From Paracoccus yibinensis (GTDB lineage Bacteria > Pseudomonadota > Alphaproteobacteria > Rhodobacterales > Rhodobacteraceae), in the NCBI RefSeq assembly GCF_030846195.1, contig NZ_JAVCWH010000009.1, positions 1 through 64,000 on the forward strand: DNA of 64,000 nucleotides, read 5' to 3'. Both the position numbers and the translations under genes were made by a program. A model generated the notes under the pieces. It was not told the DNA's origin, ran no database searches, and worked only from the letters and a program-made list of their open reading frames with translations. Below, in pieces: positions 57,205-64,000 of the stretch. How positions within the stretch are numbered: the stretch's first letter is position 1; each line of letters starts with the position of its first letter.

Positions 57205-58559
57205 AGATCGAACACCTGATCCTGGCGGGACACAGTGGCATTCCAGCCGAGTTCGCGGTCGATCCGGATCCTCAGTGCCTCGGATGCCGTGTCCTCACCG
57301 TGAACGATGAAGACGCGTGACGGCTCGCGCCGAAACTCCAGAAGCCAGCGCATCAACTCGTTGCTGTCGGCATGGGCCGAGAGCACCGACAGATTTTTGA
57401 CCTCCGCCCTGACCGGTATCCAATGACCGTGGATCTTGATCTCCTGCGCGCCCTGAACCATTGCGCGGCCCCGGGTTCCGGCAGACTGGAATCCGGAAAA
57501 CAGGATCGTGTTTTTCGGATCGCCCGCGAAGGATTTAAGGTGATGAAGCACGCGGCCACCAGTCGCCATGCCGCTGGCAGAGATCACGACTTTGGGCCAG
57601 ACGTTGGCAGTGATCGCCTTTGAGGCTTCGACGTCGCGGGTATAAGTGGCGACTGCACAGATCGCCGTGCATTCATCATGAGTCAAGCGATGATCCTCGC
57701 TGTGTGCGTGAAGCAGGTCCGTGGCGTTGATTGCCATCGGACTATCGAGATAGATCGGCACCGCCTGGAGCCTGCCTGCCGCGCGAAGCTTCCAGAGATG
57801 ATAAAGGATAGATTGCGCACGACCCACTGCGAAGGCGGGGATGACTACAGTGCCCCCGCGGCCGGCAGTTCGCTCGATAACCTCGCCCAGCACTTCGGTT
57901 GTGTCGGCGGGATCGTGAATGCGGTTGCCGTAGGTTGATTCGACGACAATGTAGTCAGCGTCGGCTACGGGAGCCGGATCGGGCAGTACTGGATCGCCAT
58001 ACCGCCCGAGATCGCCCGAGAACGCGATGCGTCGGCCGCCCCATTCGATATCGGCGCTGGCCGCACCGAGAATGTGGCCGGCACGGCGGAACGTCAGGAT
58101 CGCGCCAACGGGAAGCTGAAATGGCTGGTCGAATGGAACAACTGTAAAAAGTTCCATCGCCCGTTCCACATCTCCCACACCGTAAAGCGGTAGCGCCGGC
58201 TTGTGCTTGGAGAAGCCCTTGCGATTGGCGTATTCGGCATCCTTCTCGTTGAGAAATCCGCTATCCTTGAGGATCAACTCGGCCACGTCACGCGTCGCCG
58301 CGGTGGCATAGATCCGACCCTTGAATCCATCGCGCACCAGTCGCGGGAGATAGCCCGAATGGTCGAGGTGGGCATGGGTGAGCACCACGGCATCGATGCT
58401 GGACGGCGGCACTGACAGCGGCGTCCAGTTCAACTCGCGCAGGTTCTTGAGCCCCTGGAAGAGGCCGCAATCAATCAGGATGCGCTTGTCGCCGTTGGTG
58501 AGGAGGTGTTTGGAGCCAGTGACGGTACTTGCGCCGCCGAGAGAGGTTAGCGTCAGCAT
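57201..58559 (-). CDS. MBL-fold beta-CASP nuclease
   Basis: The 452-aa product has LTHAHLDHSGYLPRL (HxHxDH), ESTYGNR, PAFAVGRAQ and a C-terminal FSGFQSAGTRGR and SAHADSNEL, the beta-CASP signatures of RNA-processing MBL nucleases. It should act on RNA or, less likely, DNA. The start at 58559 follows a GAGGTC site that lies next to the phosphoketolase stop (7-nt gap). Its role in a carbon/nucleotide operon is unclear. Confidence 0.86.
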   Translation of the reverse strand: MLTLTSLGGASTVTGSKHLLTNGDKRILIDCGLFQGLKNLRELNWTPLSVPPSSIDAVVLTHAHLDHSGYLPRLVRDGFKGRIYATAATRDVAELILKDSGFLNEKDAEYANRKGFSKHKPALPLYGVGDVERAMELFTVVPFDQPFQLPVGAILTFRRAGHILGAASADIEWGGRRIAFSGDLGRYGDPVLPDPAPVADADYIVVESTYGNRIHDPADTTEVLGEVIERTAGRGGTVVIPAFAVGRAQSILYHLWKLRAAGRLQAVPIYLDSPMAINATDLLHAHSEDHRLTHDECTAICAVATYTRDVEASKAITANVWPKVVISASGMATGGRVLHHLKSFAGDPKNTILFSGFQSAGTRGRAMVQGAQEIKIHGHWIPVRAEVKNLSVLSAHADSNELMRWLLEFRREPSRVFIVHGEDTASEALRIRIDRELGWNATVSRQDQVFDL

Positions 58560-58566
58560 GATGACC

Positions 58567-60951
58567 TCAGATGTTGAATGCGGTGATGTTAGCGGGATCC
58601 CCGCGGCCTTCCACGGCGTCCTGTTCATCCGGAGCAAGGAGGTCATCCCTGCTCCAGCCGGTGAGTGGAACAGCGGCGTCGATCAGATGCGCCCAGGTGC
58701 AGCGATTGGCGAATAGCATCCCTGGCACGTCCAGTGTGCCGCCCCGGCTGATGTAGCCGCGCGCAGCCGTCGTCCGCGGGCCGGAATCCAGTCGCCGGAG
58801 CAAGCCGAGCATGGGTTCTGGCCGCGTATGGGAAACGATCAGGCGCGGAATGCCCGGTGGAAACAGGGCAGCCAGGTTCTCGTCGCTCGCTGTGAAAGCG
58901 GCCTCAATGGGATCACGGGGCGTGCGGAAGCGGCCTGGTTCAGAGATCGCCGTCACGAGCACGTGGCGACCATGGCCCCTGAGCCGATGGGCCGCCTTCA
59001 GGGCCTCCTCGAGCTGATAGGCGCCGATCGCCACGATTTGCAGCTCGGCTCCTTCCGTCTCGTCCTGCACATGGGCAGCACCATCAGTGACGAAACGGGT
59101 GGCGGCCTCAGCATCGAAGCGGTGCGGCATGTCGCGCTTGGAGACGATCAGGCACCCCACCTGACCGCGGCCCGCGTAGATGGATCGGAGCGCAGCCATG
59201 GCGCTGTTCGCATCCACCGGGAAAAGCACCCGCGAGGTGTCGGACATCTCGCCCAGCAGCGCCTCGCCAATGGTCGGGTCCTGGTGTGACTGTTCGTTCT
59301 TCGCGTTCTCCCAGGTATGGGAGGTGACGACCAGCGGCACCGAAATCCAGCCCGGCTTCTGGCCGGCTTCGCGCTGCCGCCGGGAAAAGACGATCTCCTG
59401 CCGCATACCACCAAGCATCTTCATGGCGAAGGCTTCGTAGCTGACGATCAGATTGATCCCACCCTTGTTGGCCAGCGCCGCGCCCGCAACCGCTTCCTCA
59501 TTGAGTGCAGTGATGACCGCACCGTCGATGGCATCGGCAACGCCGGGCTCAGTGGTATTCACCCGGTGGCGCAACCGGTCGAGTGTTGCTCCCATGTGGT
59601 TGGAGCGCAGCTCGTCGGGATTGCCCACACGCGGGCGGAGTCCAGGGTTGGCGTTCACGACGCGGACAAACCAGCGGTCGAGCGCATGCATGGCGCAATC
59701 GGGCGGATCGCCTGAGACCATCCAGTCCGGCTCGGGCAGGTTCGGTGCAGCCGGGCTGCGCAATGCGAGCGCATGCCGGCTTTCCGGCTCTCGTCCCTGC
59801 TTGCGATAGACGGTGATTTCCGCGGCAGCGCTTTCGATTTCCTCGGCGGGAACGAACAGCGCTCGCGCCGCCTCGTTGAAGGCGTCTCTCGCCAGCTGGT
59901 CCTGTGCGGGATTGCCGCCGAGAGGTAGGTTGTGCGCCGCGTTGGTGTCGGCGCCTGGAAAGCCGAAGCCCTTGACCGTCTCGGCAATGACATAGGGAAT
60001 AGGCGCCGGGTAGGTGCGGGCAGGATCGGACGCGAAACGTTCAAGTCGCCTTTCAGCCTCAATGATCGCACAGGCGAAGGCCGTAGGATCACGGCCATCG
60101 ATGATGAAGGGATCGAAGCCGTTGAGCTTCAGGTGGTCGGTGAGCCAGTCCGCACCGCCCTGCTGCGCAATCTGGGCACGTTCCTCTATGCGCCGGCCGT
60201 TGAGGATCATGACTGGAATTGGGAGGCCAGAATCTTCAGCGCGCCACCACCGGGGCGTCCAGTCCGAGCCGCGCTGCTCTTCGAAGGCCCCGTCGCTCAG
60301 GAAGGCGACGAGGCTTTCGCCGGGCAGCGGCGCATGGACGTACTGAACTTCGGCGAAGCCGAGATAGCCACCCTCCGAGATGGCACCGGCGGTGTTCGGA
60401 CCGGCATGACTGCCGAGCGGGACTGCCGCAGCGCCGTGGGCGTCGATGGCATAGGAGTAGAAATCGGCGGCAAGCTGCGAGAGACCCCTCTCGCTCCGAT
60501 CATAGCGGCCCCTCTGCGCAGGAGAAACATCCCCCGTCAACGCGTTGACCGCCTCGATCGCGGCGACAGAATGGCCTTGTCCCATCATCCATGAACGGGT
60601 TTTCGCGCTGATCGCGTTGGCGGCGAGATAGCCCACGAAGGCCGGCACCATGTTCAGGGATCCGCCGGTGTGGCCCTCGGGCGTCTTCTTGAACGCGTCG
60701 GCAGGCAGCGGTGCGCCGGAAAGGTCGACACGTTGGGCATAGGTCATGTGGGCAACAGTCCACATTGCGGCGGAGGACAGGCGGTCGGCAGCCGCGAGCA
60801 GCCTGTAGAACGCATCGACGTCGGGTATCTGCCCGCATTCAACGAGCAGGTACCCGAGTTGCTGAGCACGTTCCCTAGTCTCCGGCGCGTGCCTGATCAC
60901 ACCGTAACCCTCTGCCCAGGCAACATAATCAGTTGATAGCTCACGGTTCAT
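58567..60951 (-). CDS. xfp: Phosphoketolase
   Basis: The 794-aa protein is the TPP-dependent xylulose-5-P/fructose-6-P phosphoketolase. Visible features are EGHTGGSLNMV near residue 92, LGSHAGPNTAGAISEGGYLG, the TPP region LSDGAFEEQRG and the C-terminal domain VSHTRPEPMLG and GYISRGGTLDVPGMLF. It converts sugar phosphates to acetyl phosphate plus a smaller sugar phosphate. The length is usual. It is the middle gene of the operon with the PRPP synthetase and AMP phosphorylase-like enzyme. Confidence 0.92.
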   Translation of the reverse strand: MNRELSTDYVAWAEGYGVIRHAPETRERAQQLGYLLVECGQIPDVDAFYRLLAAADRLSSAAMWTVAHMTYAQRVDLSGAPLPADAFKKTPEGHTGGSLNMVPAFVGYLAANAISAKTRSWMMGQGHSVAAIEAVNALTGDVSPAQRGRYDRSERGLSQLAADFYSYAIDAHGAAAVPLGSHAGPNTAGAISEGGYLGFAEVQYVHAPLPGESLVAFLSDGAFEEQRGSDWTPRWWRAEDSGLPIPVMILNGRRIEERAQIAQQGGADWLTDHLKLNGFDPFIIDGRDPTAFACAIIEAERRLERFASDPARTYPAPIPYVIAETVKGFGFPGADTNAAHNLPLGGNPAQDQLARDAFNEAARALFVPAEEIESAAAEITVYRKQGREPESRHALALRSPAAPNLPEPDWMVSGDPPDCAMHALDRWFVRVVNANPGLRPRVGNPDELRSNHMGATLDRLRHRVNTTEPGVADAIDGAVITALNEEAVAGAALANKGGINLIVSYEAFAMKMLGGMRQEIVFSRRQREAGQKPGWISVPLVVTSHTWENAKNEQSHQDPTIGEALLGEMSDTSRVLFPVDANSAMAALRSIYAGRGQVGCLIVSKRDMPHRFDAEAATRFVTDGAAHVQDETEGAELQIVAIGAYQLEEALKAAHRLRGHGRHVLVTAISEPGRFRTPRDPIEAAFTASDENLAALFPPGIPRLIVSHTRPEPMLGLLRRLDSGPRTTAARGYISRGGTLDVPGMLFANRCTWAHLIDAAVPLTGWSRDDLLAPDEQDAVEGRGDPANITAFNI

Positions 60952-61036
60952 TGAAAGGACCTTCCCTGGAGATCGAATGTGCCGGGTTCCCGTACGGCGG
61001 AAACCCGGCGGGGACGGGGATTGGGAACCCCGCTGC

Positions 61037-61342
61037 CTAGAAAAACACCCTGTCGGCGAGCAGGATGCTCAATCCCACCAGCATGGCCCAGCACAGCCAG
61101 TAAAGCACCTTCATCCATGGTGCCTCCAGTCGGCCGAGATCCCGCTGGATGGCATGCTTGTCGTACATGCCCCAGCCATGCATCAGGACTCCTGCGAAAA
61201 GCACGGGCACGGCAAGGTCGGCCGCGTACGGCGCCGCCAGAACTCCCAGACCACCCCCAAGCAGGCCGGCCCCGAAGGACGATGCCAGTTCCGCCCGCTT
61301 GAGCCGGGATCCCGCTTTGGCCGTAACGTTGTGCTGTTCCAT
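61037..61342 (-). CDS. Small membrane protein of unknown function
   Basis: The 101-aa product has two or three membrane segments (FGAGLLGGGLGVLAAPYAADLAVPVLFAG and WMKVLYWLCWAMLVGLSILLA-type runs, residues of about 25-60 and 78-100). The ATG at 61342 has AGGAG upstream. It lies between the PRPP synthetase and phosphoketolase genes on the same strand. Short proteins like this often accompany P-type ATPase/phosphoketolase clusters; no family name is offered. Confidence 0.7.
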   Translation of the reverse strand: MEQHNVTAKAGSRLKRAELASSFGAGLLGGGLGVLAAPYAADLAVPVLFAGVLMHGWGMYDKHAIQRDLGRLEAPWMKVLYWLCWAMLVGLSILLADRVFF

Positions 61343-61419
61343 TGTACTGCTCCTGCGAGGGGGGCGCTTCACCGTCCGGCCGTCCACGGGCGTGGATCGC
61401 TGCCGGGAAAGAAGTCCGC

Positions 61420-62394
61420 CTATTCCACATCGTCTGGCGGTTCCGGCGGTCGTCGATGCCGAATGAGATCGGCCTCATCGCCGGACGCAGACGCAATCGC
61501 CCTGGCGACCAGGGAGGCGAGCCCGACGGCATTGCTTTCGTGGGGTACGGAGTCTGTCGAGACGATGCGGTCACAAAGGGTTGTGAGGCGTTGAAAGGAA
61601 TCGTCCGCGAATATTCCATGCACCACAGCAACCATGGGCCGGACAAAGCCTTGCAGCGGAAGCATGCGGGCGGCCTCAATCAGTGTACGGCCTGACGACG
61701 CTATATCGTCGGCAAGCACCGGCTGCAGGCCGCGCCATTCGGAAAGGTCCGATAGCTCAACCTCAACATTGCGGTCGCCGTGGCGCACCTTGCGCAGCAC
61801 AGCGTGCGGCGCACCGATGCGTGCCGCGATCGCCGAGACCCATTGTTCGCTTTCCTTGTCAGGGCCGATGATCAGGGGTTTGTCGACTTCGGCGGCGATC
61901 CAGTCCGCCAGCAGCGGCGCAGCATGCAGTGTATCTGTGGGGATCGTGTAGAGAGGCGACAACGCCGCATAGCGATGGAGATGCGGATCTACAGTCACCA
62001 ACCGGTCGAAGCTCGCCGAGACAAGCCGCGCGAAGCTCCTGGATGTCACCGCCTCTCCCGGCTGAAAGCGACGATCCTGCCGCATGTAGGAAAGGTAGGG
62101 GGCGATCAGGTTGACCTGACGGGCGCCCAGATCTCGCGCTGCATCGGCCGCGAAGATCAACCGCAGAAATCCGTCGTCGGGACGCGCCAGTGTGCAAACC
62201 AGGTCGACTACCTTGTCCTTCACCTCAGAAAGGATGCGGACGTAAGTCTCGCCGTCAGGAAAACGCCGCGTTTCCAGCGCGCCCAGTTCCCATCCTCCTT
62301 CGTCAGCGAGACGGCGCGCGAAGGTTTCGTTACCCGGCAACGGAAGGATCACTCGCATGGCGGGAGCTTCCAGGTATGCGCTTCTTGTCGTCAT
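61420..62394 (-). CDS. prs: Ribose-phosphate pyrophosphokinase (PRPP synthetase)
   Basis: The 324-aa product has the PRPP synthetase fold: FPDGETYVRI, LIAPYLSYMRQDRRF, GPDKESEQW and the PRPP loop VLADDIASSGRTLIEAARML. An extra N-terminal 12 residues and a C-terminal tail distinguish it from the housekeeping enzyme, so it is an accessory copy. It overlaps the CPH ATPase stop by 4 nt and AGGAGG precedes the ATG. In context it may run with AMP phosphorylase to shuttle ribose phosphates. Confidence 0.86.
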   Translation of the reverse strand: MTTRSAYLEAPAMRVILPLPGNETFARRLADEGGWELGALETRRFPDGETYVRILSEVKDKVVDLVCTLARPDDGFLRLIFAADAARDLGARQVNLIAPYLSYMRQDRRFQPGEAVTSRSFARLVSASFDRLVTVDPHLHRYAALSPLYTIPTDTLHAAPLLADWIAAEVDKPLIIGPDKESEQWVSAIAARIGAPHAVLRKVRHGDRNVEVELSDLSEWRGLQPVLADDIASSGRTLIEAARMLPLQGFVRPMVAVVHGIFADDSFQRLTTLCDRIVSTDSVPHESNAVGLASLVARAIASASGDEADLIRHRRPPEPPDDVE

Positions 62395-64000
62395 GTGTGC
62401 CTCCTGTAAGAGCGCAGGAACTGAGCGTTGATGGCGACGATGATGGTGCTGGCCGACATGAATACGGCCGCAACAGCAGGGGTCATCATGAAGCCGGTCC
62501 CGAAGGTAATGCCGGCCGCCATCGGGATGGCGATCGCATTGTAGCCGGTCGCCCAAGCGAGGTTCTGAATCATTTTGCGATAGGTGGCCCGGGACAGACC
62601 GAGGATAGCGCCCACGTCGCGTGGGTCGCTGCGCACCAGAACCACATCGGCAGATTCGACGGCAACATCGGTGCCCGCGCCGATGGCGATCCCGAGATCG
62701 GCCACCACGAGCGCAGGCGCATCATTCACCCCGTCGCCGACCATGGCAACGGAGAGCCCTCGCGCTTGGAGCTCCTCGATCTTTTGGGATTTCTGATCCG
62801 GCAGCACTTCGGCGAAGTATTCGGTGATTCCGAGTTCCTCGGAGACCGTTTTTGCGACGCCCTCGGCGTCGCCGGTGAGCATGATCGAGCTGATCCCGAG
62901 GGATTTGAGTTCGGCAATGGCATCCTTCGATTCCGGGCGAACGATATCAGCCAGCGCAAAGAGTGCCCGCGGCGTACCGTCGCGGACGAGCACGACAACA
63001 GTCTTGCCCTGTCCTTCCAGATGCTTGAGGCTGTTATGGGCAATGGCGTTGCCCTGCCGTGCCAGGTGCCCAGGGCTGACGATACGCACATCTTGGCCGT
63101 CCACCTTGGCCACGATGCCTTCGCCGGTGATGTTGCTAACGTCAGTTGCCTTGGGAATGACCAGGCTTCGTTCCTTCGCCTCGGCCACGATGCCGTGAGC
63201 GATGGGGTGCTCGGACTGGCTCTCGGCGGCTGCGGCAAAGCTGAGTTCCTCGTTTTCATCGCCATCGGCGAGCAATACGATGTCGCTGACACCGAAACGA
63301 CCCTCAGTTAATGTGCCGGTCTTGTCGAACACGACCGCGCTGAGATTGCGCGCCCGCTCAAAGGCTGCGCGGTCGCGGATCAGCAGCCCGTTGCCGGCCG
63401 ACAGCGACGTGCTGACCGCGACCACCAACGGGACAGCAAGGCCGAGGGCGTGAGGGCAGGCAACGACCATGACCGTCACCATGCGTTCGATGGCAAATTC
63501 GAGGGGCGCGTCGAGGAAAAGCCACCAGACGAACAGCGTGCCGAATCCCACAATGAGTGCTATGTAGGTCAGCCAGGCGGCCGCACGGTTGGCGACATCC
63601 TGTGTCCGCGATCGCGTCGCCTGCGCCTTTTTTACCAGTTCGATGACCTGCGACAGATAGGTGGCGCCGCCTGTCGCCGTTACATTGATGGTAACGGCGC
63701 TGGCCCCGTTTATCGCACCGCCGATGGCGGCGGCACCGACCCCCTTGGTCACGGGCCGCGATTCGCCCGTGAGCATGGCCTCGTTGAAACCGGACGAACC
63801 CTCGATGATCTGGCCGTCCACTGGAACCTTTGCACCGGGCCGTACGATGACCTTGTCACCGGGCTGAAGGGTTGAGATTGGCACCTCCTCCGACGATCCG
63901 TCAGCCTTGATCCGCGTGGCTGAATCCGGAAGGAGCCGCACCAGTTCCTCGAGCGCGCGGGATGCTCCCATGACCGAACGCATCTCGATCCAGTGACCGA
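62391..64000 (-). CDS. copB: CopB-type (CPH) P1B ATPase, cut by the window edge
   Basis: The 536 or so residues visible are the C-terminal part. The ion site is CPHALGLAVPLV, the CPH motif of P1B-3 pumps (copper, often Cu(II)/Cu(I)). TGESRPV, DKTGTLTEG and GDGVNDAPAL are present. The frame runs open through 64000 (GHWIEMRSVMGAS is in helix 2-3), so the N-terminus is outside. It is the most upstream visible gene of the operon and overlaps prs by 4 nt. Confidence 0.9.
   Translation of the reverse strand, partial: GHWIEMRSVMGASRALEELVRLLPDSATRIKADGSSEEVPISTLQPGDKVIVRPGAKVPVDGQIIEGSSGFNEAMLTGESRPVTKGVGAAAIGGAINGASAVTINVTATGGATYLSQVIELVKKAQATRSRTQDVANRAAAWLTYIALIVGFGTLFVWWLFLDAPLEFAIERMVTVMVVACPHALGLAVPLVVAVSTSLSAGNGLLIRDRAAFERARNLSAVVFDKTGTLTEGRFGVSDIVLLADGDENEELSFAAAAESQSEHPIAHGIVAEAKERSLVIPKATDVSNITGEGIVAKVDGQDVRIVSPGHLARQGNAIAHNSLKHLEGQGKTVVVLVRDGTPRALFALADIVRPESKDAIAELKSLGISSIMLTGDAEGVAKTVSEELGITEYFAEVLPDQKSQKIEELQARGLSVAMVGDGVNDAPALVVADLGIAIGAGTDVAVESADVVLVRSDPRDVGAILGLSRATYRKMIQNLAWATGYNAIAIPMAAGITFGTGFMMTPAVAAVFMSASTIIVAINAQFLRSYRRHT

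Noticed and set aside
1..64000. tRNA, rRNA, riboswitch or replication origin
   Set aside because: None recognised on either strand; no cloverleaf, conserved RNA element, iteron array or rep gene was found by eye.

Overview
The window is high-GC DNA from an alphaproteobacterium, most likely a Rhodobacterales member (Paracoccus/Roseobacter relatives). The call rests on protein style, a GTTC-N7-GTTC SOS box of the alphaproteobacterial LexA type, a SqrR/BigR-PmpAB-Blh sulfide locus and DmeR/DmeF cobalt efflux. I see no rRNA, tRNA, CRISPR array, replication gene or conjugation gene. Mobile remnants, duplicated blocks and dense metal-resistance genes suggest a plasmid or genomic island.

Layout. 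1-3.4 kb: the end of an IS21-like element has cut a large tyrosine recombinase; that recombinase is coupled to a second, intact one, and together they sit against a broken umuC behind an intact SOS-controlled umuD. 3.8-8.0 kb: lower-GC accessory genes (a HARE-HTH protein, a HEAT-like protein with a Gly/Asn-rich linker, a convergent Mrr-type nuclease, an HNH-like protein and a serine resolvase), a plausible uncharacterised defence cassette. 8.3-12.7 kb: sulfide/persulfide genes (SulP permease, persulfide dioxygenase-rhodanese fusion, PmpA/PmpB, SqrR-like repressor). 12.7-21.6 kb: a periplasmic thiol and cell-wall module (DsbD, TlpA-like protein, three DsbA-like proteins, three L,D-transpeptidases and a two-component system); a TTAAGC-N5-TTAAGC box occurs twice at its promoters. 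22-31 kb: ParDE, then Sco-PCuAC-Sco-DUF411-L,D-transpeptidase, a ZntA ATPase with its MerR regulator, and a MerR/HMA-CDF/LspA cassette. 31-35 kb: a decayed IS21 element, a chrB pseudogene and dmeRF. 35-54 kb: copper resistance (Csp1-like protein, CsoR, cytochromes c, DUF305 proteins, four more L,D-transpeptidases, another DsbA, DUF411, CopA, CusF-like protein, cupredoxin, multicopper oxidase, TolC, a DUF305/beta-propeller fusion). 54-55.4 kb: a second dmeRF whose dmeF carries a nonsense codon. 55.7-64 kb: a carbon/nucleotide cluster (AMP-phosphorylase-like enzyme, beta-CASP nuclease, phosphoketolase, PRPP synthetase) coupled to a CPH-type copper ATPase that runs off the right edge.

How the genes work together. 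Most of the window looks like one adaptation to copper and other soft metals: export (CopA, CopB-type, ZntA, CDF pumps, TolC), periplasmic oxidation and sequestration (multicopper oxidase, cupredoxin, CusF-like, DUF305, Csp1-like), copper delivery to oxidases (Sco, PCuAC), and protection or replacement of periplasmic thiol enzymes. The most unusual feature is seven L,D-transpeptidases of three sequence types, repeatedly placed beside DsbA/DsbD/TlpA thiol proteins and copper genes. L,D-transpeptidases use a single catalytic cysteine that copper can poison, so I infer a copper-responsive peptidoglycan-crosslinking and cysteine-protection system. All function calls come from reading motifs; no database search was run.
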